Positions 8,790 to 15,859 of a stretch of DNA of 29,668 bases are shown here, in pieces (position 1 is the stretch's first letter; each line of letters begins with the position of its first letter). The stretch comes from JANNYA01 sp031409855 (lineage in GTDB: Bacteria; Pseudomonadota; Gammaproteobacteria; Xanthomonadales; SZUA-5), in contig JANNYA010000133.1 in the NCBI GenBank assembly GCA_031409855.1, positions 1 through 29,668 of the forward strand. The letters are read 5' to 3'. The position numbers and the translations under genes are program-made. The notes under the pieces are model-generated. The model did not search any database. It had not been told where the DNA came from and saw only the letters and a program-made list of their open reading frames with translations.

Positions 8790-9524
8790 CTAACTTCCGG
8801 CCATCAACGCGTTCGGGACTTCAGCGTCCAGATCCGACAAACGGTATCCAGCGCTGTGAATGGTATGTAAGAGCGCTTTTTGAAACGGCTTGTCGATGAT
8901 TTTTCGTAAATTATAAAGATGGCTGCGCAAAGTATCGCTGTTGGGCAGCATGTCGCCCCAAACTTCGCGTTCGATGTCACGTCGGCTGACCACGCGTGGT
9001 GATTCGCGCATTAAAATAGTCAGCAACTTGAGGCCGATCGGGCTGATCAGCAAGTCTTTGCCGCCGCGTGTTAAGCGCAGTGTCGCCGAATCTAGAACTA
9101 AATCGCCGACTTTCAGCACGCCTTGGCTGACTTGACGGCGGTCACGACGAATTAAACTGCGCACGCGCGCCTCAAGCTCCTTGAGTTCAAAGGGTTTCAC
9201 TAGATAGTCATCGGCGCCGGCGTCTAAGCCAGTGACTTTGTCTTCCAAAGTATCGCGCGCGGTCAACATCAGTACGGGCGTGGCGCGTTTAGCTTCTAGT
9301 CGAAGTTTGCGACACACTTCTAAGCCATCCATGCCCGGCAGCATCAGATCGAGAATAATCACGTCATAGCTGTTGCTGACCGCAAGATGCAGGCCGGTCA
9401 CGCCGTCGCTGGCATAGTCGAGTGAATAACCACGACGCTCCAAAAATTCGCCGACCATCTCAGCGATACCTCGATTGTCTTCGATTAACAAGATCAAGCC
9501 AGCTTGCTCGTCACGCGTTTTCAT
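8790..9524 (-). CDS. OmpR/PhoB-family response regulator
   Basis: The 244-aa protein has a receiver domain (about 10-125) with the acidic pocket E15/D16, phospho-acceptor D59 (VIILDLMLPGMDG), T88 and K110 (DYLVKPF). A winged-helix DNA-binding domain (about 145-235) ends with the usual HTIHSAGYRL. It is the first gene of the pair with the kinase at 7329-8786. ATG at 9524 is chosen over TTG at 9536 because GGAG lies six bases before it. The lower-case identity (targets, stimulus) is not visible, so no symbol is given. Its upstream region holds short palindromic repeats. Confidence 0.92.
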   Translation of the reverse strand: MKTRDEQAGLILLIEDNRGIAEMVGEFLERRGYSLDYASDGVTGLHLAVSNSYDVIILDLMLPGMDGLEVCRKLRLEAKRATPVLMLTARDTLEDKVTGLDAGADDYLVKPFELKELEARVRSLIRRDRRQVSQGVLKVGDLVLDSATLRLTRGGKDLLISPIGLKLLTILMRESPRVVSRRDIEREVWGDMLPNSDTLRSHLYNLRKIIDKPFQKALLHTIHSAGYRLSDLDAEVPNALMAGS

Positions 9525-9713
9525 TACTTGCTCCAAAATAATCCAACAAAACGATGGATTTCATGTTTGTGAAGATAATCGAGGCTTAGTGATTGTGGTG
9601 TCAAATTCAATTCGCGAATTCGAGCATTAAATTAGGCGCAAGGAAGGTTTACGGTGCAGTACCGTCGGCCTTCCCGCATGCATTAAGTTTGTTATGCACG
9701 CGTGCTGGTAAGT

Positions 9714-9873
9714 TCGTCATTCCCGCATGCTTTTGGCGGGAATCCAGTGCTTTAGCTGCATCATCCATTTGGCGGGAATCCAGTAGCTTCATAGCGCCTA
9801 ACCCCACCGATAATGTTTCGCTCTTATTCAAAGTATTTGGCTGGATCCCCGACTAAAACATTCGGGGATGACG
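9714..9873. repeat. Cluster of short palindromic repeats (REP-like)
   Basis: Within the 466+ bases between the regulator and the PilZ gene are three related units. Unit one is TCGTCATTCCCGC, eight bases, GGCGGGAATCCAGT (9714-9748). The second is a half unit GGCGGGAATCCAGT at 9771-9784. The third, in inverse orientation, is CTGGATCCCCGA, loop, TTCGGGGATGACGG (9841-9874). Units one and three each fold into an 8-9 bp hairpin with the same outer GTCAT/ATGAC and CCAG ends, the pattern of dispersed bacterial palindromic repeats. Another TTCCCGCATGC lies at 9671-9681. No convincing gene is seen in 9537-10002; an 87-codon plus-strand frame is just the repeats read through. Confidence 0.7.
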
Positions 9874-10002
9874 GACATACGCCAAACTGGCTACGTATTT
9901 TCAGACAATCAGTAAAATCGGCGACCCGGTCAACAACTGTTTTAAGCCACAGCGCCGTTTCTAGGTTAAATTGCAGCACTAGCCCAGCCTAAAGGTCAGC
10001 GC

Positions 10003-10317
10003 GTGAACGAAAAACGAGAACATCCCCGCCATGAGTTGAGATCCACCGCCCTGATTGCCGGTTTTAAGCGTGCTTGGCTAGTTAATGTGCAAGATATTTC
10101 CTCGGGCGGTGCACGGGTAGCCAAGCCGCTGGACTGGAGTAACCCTGGCTATACGCCTTTGACCCTTTATTTTATTTTTGATCAAGACACGGTGGTGCCA
10201 ATGCGCGCGACGCTAGTGCGCGATGCGCCGGATCATTTAGGTTTTTGGTTTAAAAGTGGTCAGGACGAAGAATTGGGCCGCTTGTTGTACGAAAGTCGAT
10301 TTGCCAATGCTGTTTAG
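10003..10317 (+). CDS. PilZ-domain cyclic-di-GMP-binding protein
   Basis: The 104-aa protein is essentially one PilZ domain. The RRxxxR-type arm is KREHPR at residues 4-9, with a further Arg at 13, and the D/NxSxxG motif is DISSGG at 31-36. Such single-domain proteins bind cyclic-di-GMP and modulate motility or surface functions, often type IV pili. No output domain is fused. Start is GTG at 10003 with AAAGG seven bases before it. The gene stands alone between repeat elements, so context gives no partner, although pilB is 2.7 kb away. Domain assignment is good; function is only inferred. Confidence 0.8.
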   Translation: MNEKREHPRHELRSTALIAGFKRAWLVNVQDISSGGARVAKPLDWSNPGYTPLTLYFIFDQDTVVPMRATLVRDAPDHLGFWFKSGQDEELGRLLYESRFANAV

Positions 10318-10410
10318 TGCTTCAGCAAAGAAATCAACAGGTCAGTTCTATTTGCGCATCAGGCCAGACGCGCGTTCAATGTCTTTGGCTTACGACTAGA
10401 GGCCATGAAC

Positions 10411-10491
10411 TTCGTCACTGCAAAGAGCGAAGCGACGTGGCAGTCTTAAGCCGAACGGCTGAGATTGCTTCACTGCGTTCGCAATGACGAA
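10411..10491. repeat. Inverted-repeat dispersed element, copy A
   Basis: The 81-base element starts TTCGTCACTGCAAAGAGCG and ends CGCAATGACGAA, so its ends are near-perfect inverted repeats (TTCGTCA/TGACGAA). Inside are the landmarks GAAGCGACGTGGCA and GAGATTGC. The same landmarks occur in copy B at 24695-24783. It lies in the 348-base gap between the PilZ gene and topA. It encodes nothing and resembles widespread short non-autonomous repeats. Confidence 0.75.
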
Positions 10492-10538
10492 ACGGCGACA
10501 TTTAGCCATTGTTCTGAACACGAGTTTTGCAGAAAGGC

Positions 10539-10566
10539 TTAACACTCGGCTTAATTTGGTTATCCT
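10539..10566 (+). promoter_or_regulatory. Possible sigma-70 promoter of topA
   Basis: TTAACA (10539-10544, five of six to consensus) and TATCCT (10561-10566, four of six) are separated by 16 bases. Transcription would start near 10573, about 90 bases before topA. It lies after repeat copy A. Pattern evidence only. Confidence 0.35.
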
Positions 10567-10665
10567 CCGGCGCTTGATGGCTCGACTTTTCGCATTTTAT
10601 GCGCCGCAAATGCGGGCAAGTGTGTGTAGCGCAAGCCATAAAAACGCTTTTACAAGAAAGGGTAT

Positions 10666-13266
10666 ATGAGTAAAAAACTGTTGATCGTCGAGTCCCCCGC
10701 CAAGGTAAAAACCATCGGCAAGGTGCTGGGTAAAGATTATGCCGTGATGGCGTCCTACGGGCATGTGCGTGATTTGCCGCCGAAAGATGGCTCGATTGAT
10801 ACCGAAAACGGTTTTGCCATGCGCTATGAAATCATTGAGCGAAATGCAAAGTACGTGGATCAAATCGTTCGCGCGGCAAAGGACGTCGATGAAATCTTGC
10901 TTGCCACCGACTTAGATCGCGAGGGCGAAGCGATTAGCTGGCATATCGCGGAAATTTTGCGTAGCAAAAAGCTGACCAAAGACTTGCCGATGAACCGCGT
11001 CACGTTTTCGGAAATTACGCCGAAAGCGATCAAGGCGGCCATTGCGAATCCGCGGCCGCTGGCGATGGATTTAGTCAATGCCCAGCAAGCGCGGCGCGCA
11101 CTGGATTATTTGGTCGGTTTTAAAGTGTCCAAAGTGCTTTGGGCGAAAGTCAGCGGCGCTAAAAGCGCTGGCCGCGTGCAAAGTCCAGCATTGCGCATGA
11201 TTACAGAACGCGAAGACGAAATTGAAAGTTTCATCGCACAGGAATATTGGACGATTGAAGCCGGCTTGAATCAAAACGGCGGCGTGTTTAGCGCTAAATT
11301 GACGCACTATCAAACCGAAAAATTAAGCCAATTCGATCTGAACGAGGCGGGCAGCGCCAATGCTGCACGCGCAAATTTGCTCAGCCACGCGATGCGCTTA
11401 GGCGAATCTGCGCGTGGGGCAGGGCCGCTCGGTGCGCTAAAAGTAACCGACATTCAACGCAAAGATCGCCAGCGTCGCCCGGCAGCGCCGTTTACCACGT
11501 CAACGCTGCAGCAAGAAGCCTCGCGCAAACTAAACTTTGGTGCGCAGCGCACCATGCGCACCGCGCAATCCTTGTACGAAGGTGTCGCGACCGCCGAGGG
11601 GCAAGTTGGTTTAATCACCTATATGCGTACCGACTCGGTGAATTTGAGCAATGACGCGTTGGCGGATTTGCGCGCCACGATCAGCAATTTGTTTGGCGCG
11701 CATTTGTTGCCCGCAGCGCCCATTGAGTACAAAAACAAAAGCAAGAACGCGCAAGAAGCGCACGAAGCCGTGCGTCCAAGCTCGGCGGCACGCACGCCAG
11801 AATCGGTGCGCAAATATCTCAAAGAAGACGAGTTCCGTCTGTACGAGCTGATATGGAAACGCACCATCGCCTGCCAAATGAAACCCGCCGTGCTCAACAC
11901 CGTCAGCGTCGATCTGGAGTGCGGCAAGGGCAATACCTTCAGGGCAAATGGCTCGACCGTAGTCGAGGCTGGCTTTTTGACCGTTTACGAAGAAGGCCGC
12001 GACGTCAAAACTGAAGATGACGAATCGAACATGCTGCCCGTGTTGACTATTGGTGATTTGGTGCCGCTGGAAACTTTGGATGCGGATCAGCACTTTACCG
12101 AGCCGCCGCCACGATATTCGGAAGCGACGCTGGTCAAGCAAATGGAAGAAATTGGCATTGGGCGGCCGTCAACTTATGCCAGCATCATTCAAGTCTTGCT
12201 CGCACGCGATTACGTGATTTTGGAAAACAAGCGTTTCACACCGACCGATGTTGGGCGCGTGTTGATTCGCTTTTTGAGTGGCTCTTTCCCGGACTACGTG
12301 GACTACGAATTCACCGCCAAGTTAGAAGACGAGCTGGATGAAATTGCGCGTGGCGAAAAGCTACCAATTCCGTTACTGGAAAAGTTCTGGAAACGGCTAA
12401 CTGAGTTAGTGGCTTTGACTGAGAATTTGACCCGTGCCGAAGCATCCAACGCCCGGGTGTTGGGTACAGATCCGGTATCGGGCAAAGAAATTAGCGTGCG
12501 GATTGGCCGTTTTGGCCCGTTTGCGCAGATCGGCACCAAGGATGATGAAGACAAGCCGAAATTCGCCTCGCTTAGGCCCGGTCAGAAAATGGATTTTGTC
12601 ACGCTGGACGATGCGCTTAAATTATTTGAGCTACCGCGCAAATTAGGCGCGGATCATCAGGGCCGCGAGATCACGATAGCGGTTGGGCGCTTTGGGCCCT
12701 TTGCCAAAGTTGGTGCAATGTATGTGTCGCTAGGCAAGACCGATGATCCGTATGAGATCACCCACGCACGCGCGGTTGAGCTGATTCAAGAAAAAGAAGC
12801 GATGCTGGCCGCGCGCGTGATCAAGACGTTTAACGATGGCGCGATCCAGATTTTGCAAGGCAAATACGGTCCCTACATCACCGATGGCGTGAAAAACGGC
12901 AAAATTTTGAAAGGTATGGAAGCGCTAGATCTAAGCTTGGAAGACTGTCTGGCCGCGTTAGAAATTGCGCCTAAAGGCAAGCCGAAAAGCTCCGCTGCAT
13001 CGGCCAAAAGCGCGACTGAACGTGCGAAACGCGATATCAAAGCCAGTCGTGGCAAGAGTGCTACGGTCAAAACCGCGAAGAAGTCAGTTAGCAAAACTGC
13101 GGCGGCAAAGAACAAACCTGCTTCCGATGCCACTGCGGTGGTCGCTAAAAAGCCTGTGGCCAAGAAAACTGCAGCGAAGAAGCCAGCGGCAAAAAAGGCT
13201 GGTGCGAAGAAAACAGCGGCGCGAAAAGCGGTTGCGAAAAAAGTGGTGAAAAAGGCGCTGAGCTAG
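10666..13266 (+). CDS. topA: DNA topoisomerase I with Lys/Ala-rich tail
   Basis: Type IA topoisomerase that relaxes negative supercoils through a transient 5'-phosphotyrosine link. The Toprim domain has E9 in VESPAKVKTIGK and the acidic cluster TDLDREGE at 81-88. The catalytic Tyr is Y319 in GLITYMRTDSV, the same number as in E. coli. Glycine-rich topoisomerase C-terminal repeats (IGRFGPFAQIG, VGRFGPFAKVG, GKYGPYITDG) follow. There are no CxxC zinc fingers. Instead residues about 770-866 form a Lys/Ala tail with repeated AAKKPAAKK-like units resembling histone H1, probably unstructured and DNA-binding. Length is 866 aa, as in E. coli (865), but with a different C-terminus. ATG at 10666 follows AAAGGG. 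It ends 42 bases from the convergent mtnA. Confidence 0.96.
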   Translation: MSKKLLIVESPAKVKTIGKVLGKDYAVMASYGHVRDLPPKDGSIDTENGFAMRYEIIERNAKYVDQIVRAAKDVDEILLATDLDREGEAISWHIAEILRSKKLTKDLPMNRVTFSEITPKAIKAAIANPRPLAMDLVNAQQARRALDYLVGFKVSKVLWAKVSGAKSAGRVQSPALRMITEREDEIESFIAQEYWTIEAGLNQNGGVFSAKLTHYQTEKLSQFDLNEAGSANAARANLLSHAMRLGESARGAGPLGALKVTDIQRKDRQRRPAAPFTTSTLQQEASRKLNFGAQRTMRTAQSLYEGVATAEGQVGLITYMRTDSVNLSNDALADLRATISNLFGAHLLPAAPIEYKNKSKNAQEAHEAVRPSSAARTPESVRKYLKEDEFRLYELIWKRTIACQMKPAVLNTVSVDLECGKGNTFRANGSTVVEAGFLTVYEEGRDVKTEDDESNMLPVLTIGDLVPLETLDADQHFTEPPPRYSEATLVKQMEEIGIGRPSTYASIIQVLLARDYVILENKRFTPTDVGRVLIRFLSGSFPDYVDYEFTAKLEDELDEIARGEKLPIPLLEKFWKRLTELVALTENLTRAEASNARVLGTDPVSGKEISVRIGRFGPFAQIGTKDDEDKPKFASLRPGQKMDFVTLDDALKLFELPRKLGADHQGREITIAVGRFGPFAKVGAMYVSLGKTDDPYEITHARAVELIQEKEAMLAARVIKTFNDGAIQILQGKYGPYITDGVKNGKILKGMEALDLSLEDCLAALEIAPKGKPKSSAASAKSATERAKRDIKASRGKSATVKTAKKSVSKTAAAKNKPASDATAVVAKKPVAKKTAAKKPAAKKAGAKKTAARKAVAKKVVKKALS

Positions 13267-13280
13267 TTTAGTAAATCGAT

Positions 13281-13299
13281 GCTGCAGCAAACCTGCAGC
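13281..13299. terminator. Small hairpin between convergent topA and mtnA
   Basis: GCTGCAG and CTGCAGC are perfect 7-base arms around CAAAC in the 42-base gap between the two stop codons. A bidirectional terminator is the natural reading, but no T-run follows on either strand, so termination would be weak or factor-assisted. Confidence 0.3.
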
Positions 13300-13308
13300 G
13301 TTCGTTGA

Positions 13309-14328
13309 CTAGCTAAATATCGCCCCTGGCGCAAAAGCCCCGCGCTCACTGACGATCACGTCAATCAGCGCTGCGGGCGTGATATCAAACACTGGATTCC
13401 AGGCATCCACTCCAGGTGCTGCAACGCGCGTTCCGGCATATTCGAGTAGCTCAGAGGCATTGCGCTCTTCTATATGCACATCTTTACCGCTTGCAGTTTT
13501 CGGATCAAACGTTGAGCTAGGTGCCACCACCATCACTTTGACGCCGAAATATTTCGCTGCCACCGCATGGCTCAGAGTGCCGATTTTATTGGCAGTATCG
13601 CCATTCGCGCAGATACGATCCGCGCCCACGATCAGCCACTGCACCGCACCCGTCGCCATCAAATAAGCACCCGCACCGTCTGCAATCAATTTTGCCGGAA
13701 TGCCGTCTTGCAGCAGCTCCCACGCGGTTAGCCGCGCGCCCTGTAGCCAGGGCCGAGTCTCGCTGGCGTAAACGCGTTCTATACGCTGCATCGCAACCCC
13801 AGCCCGAATGACGCCGAGTGCGGTGCCAAATCCAGCTGTTGCCAGTGATCCAGTATTGCAATGCGTCAACACACCGCTGCCCGGTGCGATTAAGTCCGCA
13901 CCAATTTTGCCCATGCGGTGATTTGCGGCCAAATCATCGGCCTCAATTTGCCGCGCCAGCAGCAACAATTGCACAGGATCTGGGCCGTAAAGCTTGACGC
14001 CTTCACGCATACGCGCCAGCGCCCAAGCCAAATTTACCGCCGTCGGCCTTGCTGCGTTTAAGGCAGCGCAATCGTGCTCAATCTGCGCGATTCGCTGCGT
14101 GTCATCGCCACGCGCATTAATCGCCGAAATTACCACGCCATATGCCGCCGCAATGCCAATCGCAGGTGCACCGCGCACGGTCAAGTTGAAAATGCTGGCA
14201 ACCACGTCCGCGACACTTTGGCATTCAATAAAACGTGTTTGCAGTGGCAATACCCGTTGATCTAACAGTGTCAAAGAGCGGGTATCAAAGCGCACCGCGC
14301 GCACGCGGTCATAGGCGGCAAAATCCAT
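13309..14328 (-). CDS. mtnA: S-methyl-5-thioribose-1-phosphate isomerase
   Basis: Converts methylthioribose-1-phosphate to methylthioribulose-1-phosphate in the methionine salvage pathway (cytosol). The 339-aa protein has the eIF2B-like fold with RGAPAIG at 52-58, the catalytic Cys C157 in THCNTGSLAT and the catalytic Asp D237 in GADRI, followed by NGDTANKIGT. These positions are close to the B. subtilis enzyme (C160/D240). ATG at 14328 is used; the ribosome site is weak (AGTGAG). No other salvage gene (mtnB, C, D, K) is adjacent, so the remaining pathway must lie elsewhere. It is convergent with topA. Confidence 0.95.
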   Translation of the reverse strand: MDFAAYDRVRAVRFDTRSLTLLDQRVLPLQTRFIECQSVADVVASIFNLTVRGAPAIGIAAAYGVVISAINARGDDTQRIAQIEHDCAALNAARPTAVNLAWALARMREGVKLYGPDPVQLLLLARQIEADDLAANHRMGKIGADLIAPGSGVLTHCNTGSLATAGFGTALGVIRAGVAMQRIERVYASETRPWLQGARLTAWELLQDGIPAKLIADGAGAYLMATGAVQWLIVGADRICANGDTANKIGTLSHAVAAKYFGVKVMVVAPSSTFDPKTASGKDVHIEERNASELLEYAGTRVAAPGVDAWNPVFDITPAALIDVIVSERGAFAPGAIFS

Positions 14329-14408
14329 AACAACTCACTGGCAATTTTGTAGGACAGGAATCATGCCTTAGCGATGCTTGCTCGGTGATGACGACTTTTC
14401 CGAAAAAA

Positions 14409-15254
14409 TTACTCTCCCGCAATAGTCGCTTGACCCTCGAGTGGCAAAGTGACTTCCGATACGCTTAAATTGTTTTCGCGCAAGTGGCGAAATACCGAAT
14501 GCACCGTGCTTACCGGATATTCGCCGGATAAGCGTGTGCCGAGGCTGTGGTCGGTAAACACGGCATTTGCTCGCGTTAAACCACCTAAAACTCGCATGCG
14601 GTAGGGGATACGTATTGTGTCCGCTTGGTAGTGCTGCTGGCGCAGAATCGCGCTAGCTTCGTCGCGCGAATCGACTGCTTGGCCACTGGCGGCAGCAATG
14701 ACCTCAAGTATCCATGCAGTCGAGTTTTGCCGGGTTTTTGAGTATGGCTTTGCAATAACGCTGTAGCGCGGCTCAAACACGGCTTTGCCATGATGCGCCG
14801 TCAGCGCGCTTCGCAATTGTTGCTCTAACTCGGGCCTCAAAAACACAATTTTGCTTTGATAGCTGAGCGGGCTATCCAGAAAAAAATTGAGCATCCCCTC
14901 GCGATACAAAGTGCCGCGATCGCTGCCGCAGTCATTGAGTAAATGCGTCACATGCCAGTCTTGCGGCTGCGTGGGATCGCTATCAGCGATCACGAAGCCC
15001 ACGTGGCTGTAAAGCAGTCCTTGCGCGCTGAGATCCTGGCCTATGCGCGCGATCAGTGCGATTGGCCTTTGCTGCGCGTTGAGTGCCGCTATTGCATTGG
15101 CTGCCGCCTCCGCAGCGAGCATATTCGCCTGCGGTGTGGCGAGCTGCTGATCGCAACGCTGCCCGGCGAAAGCATTCGTCGCCCCAAAAATGGCAACCGA
15201 TAGCGCTGCTGAGAAGACAATTTTGCAAAAAACCACGAGCCCAGATGATTTCAC
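14409..15254 (-). CDS. DUF2145-family exported protein
   Basis: The 281-aa product has a signal peptide (cut near NAFA at about residue 30) and a C(x)n core that matches, from memory, DUF2145: LIARIGQDLSAQGLLYSHVGF (split here as IGQDLSAQGLLYSH), HVTHLLNDCGS and EGMLNFFLDSP. The conserved Cys and His residues and the YSHVGF phrase recall papain-like/NlpC-type folds, but no catalytic role has been shown and I infer none. Its GTG start at 15254 overlaps the upstream gene's TGA (GTGA), so the two are translationally coupled. It is probably periplasmic or outer-membrane-associated. Confidence 0.75.
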   Translation of the reverse strand: MKSSGLVVFCKIVFSAALSVAIFGATNAFAGQRCDQQLATPQANMLAAEAAANAIAALNAQQRPIALIARIGQDLSAQGLLYSHVGFVIADSDPTQPQDWHVTHLLNDCGSDRGTLYREGMLNFFLDSPLSYQSKIVFLRPELEQQLRSALTAHHGKAVFEPRYSVIAKPYSKTRQNSTAWILEVIAAASGQAVDSRDEASAILRQQHYQADTIRIPYRMRVLGGLTRANAVFTDHSLGTRLSGEYPVSTVHSVFRHLRENNLSVSEVTLPLEGQATIAGE

Positions 15255-15658
15255 AGCGCTTCGCGGCCGCTGGTGCCCGTTCTTTCGATCGCAGGAAGGT
15301 AGGCGACGATATCGTCACCGCATTGCAAGCGTGTGCCATTTTCATCTTTGATGGCATCAATTCGCTCGCCAGCGCGCCGTGCCAATCGCGCTGCGATAGC
15401 GAGTGTAATTTCCAAGGTGTATTCCGCCGCCTCGCTGGCAGCGGTGGCCGCGCTGACGACCGTCAAGTAAGCGGTGCTGGCGGTCACCGCGACAGCGCCT
15501 ACAGTTAACGCCGAACCTGCGCCGATTGCACCGCCGATCAAGGTGCCAGTGGCTTCACTAACGCCACTTACAGATGCCGTAACCGACGCGTCGCTTTGCG
15601 CGTTGATTGGTGCTGCAGCCAAAGCGGCTACCAATAAAAAACTAATCTTGCTGAACAT
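15251..15658 (-). CDS. Small exported protein paired with DUF2145
   Basis: I take ATG at 15658 as the start because GAGGCG lies four bases before it and it opens a clean signal peptide (MFSKISFLLVAALAAAPINA). The frame could extend upstream to 15793, but those 45 residues look non-coding. The mature product of about 115 aa has a Ser/Ala/Gly/Thr-rich stretch (IGGAIGAGSALTVGAVAV) that may be a membrane or beta-hairpin segment, an Ala-rich helix, and a polar end with one Cys (RLQCGDDIVAYL). I do not recognise a family. The four-base overlap with the DUF2145 gene suggests the two proteins act together. Confidence 0.65.
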   Translation of the reverse strand: MFSKISFLLVAALAAAPINAQSDASVTASVSGVSEATGTLIGGAIGAGSALTVGAVAVTASTAYLTVVSAATAASEAAEYTLEITLAIAARLARRAGERIDAIKDENGTRLQCGDDIVAYLPAIERTGTSGREAL

Positions 15659-15784
15659 GTTACGCCTCGTTTGCGGATTGGAGTCGTAAGCATTGCCCCG
15701 CAGCAGGATGGTTGGAGCACTATGTCGCCAAGGTCGAGTTTTATGCGCCCATCGGTTGCGCGGCTTTATGCCCGCTTGGAAAGC

Positions 15785-15816
15785 TTGGCCCACCTGAATT
15801 CATGGTTAGAATGAAT
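15785..15816 (+). promoter_or_regulatory. Promoter with overlapping inverted repeat before the hybrid kinase
   Basis: TTGGCC (15785-15790) and TAGAAT (15807-15812), 16 bases apart, form a plausible sigma-70 promoter with a start near 15819. ATTCAT (15798-15803) and ATGAAT (15811-15816) are inverted repeats that straddle the -10 element, so a bound repressor would block it. The region is divergent with the gene starting at 15658. Confidence 0.4.
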
Positions 15817-15859
15817 CACAATTGACCCGCAGCCGCGAACGCTCGGTTATCCTTGACGG

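Noticed and set aside
9593..9856. An 87-codon plus-strand frame between the regulator and the PilZ gene
   Set aside because: Its peptide is the translation of the palindromic repeats (phrases such as FVIPACFWRESS appear wherever such repeats are read), and no ribosome site precedes it.
12964..13263. The low-complexity 3' end of topA as a tandem DNA repeat or recombination hotspot
   Set aside because: The bias is explained by Lys/Ala codons of a functional basic tail. Repeat units are not exact at DNA level.
15659..15793. N-terminal extension of the small exported protein to 15793
   Set aside because: The 45 extra residues are basic and proline-rich without a signal peptide, whereas ATG 15658 has GAGGCG in front and starts a clear signal peptide.
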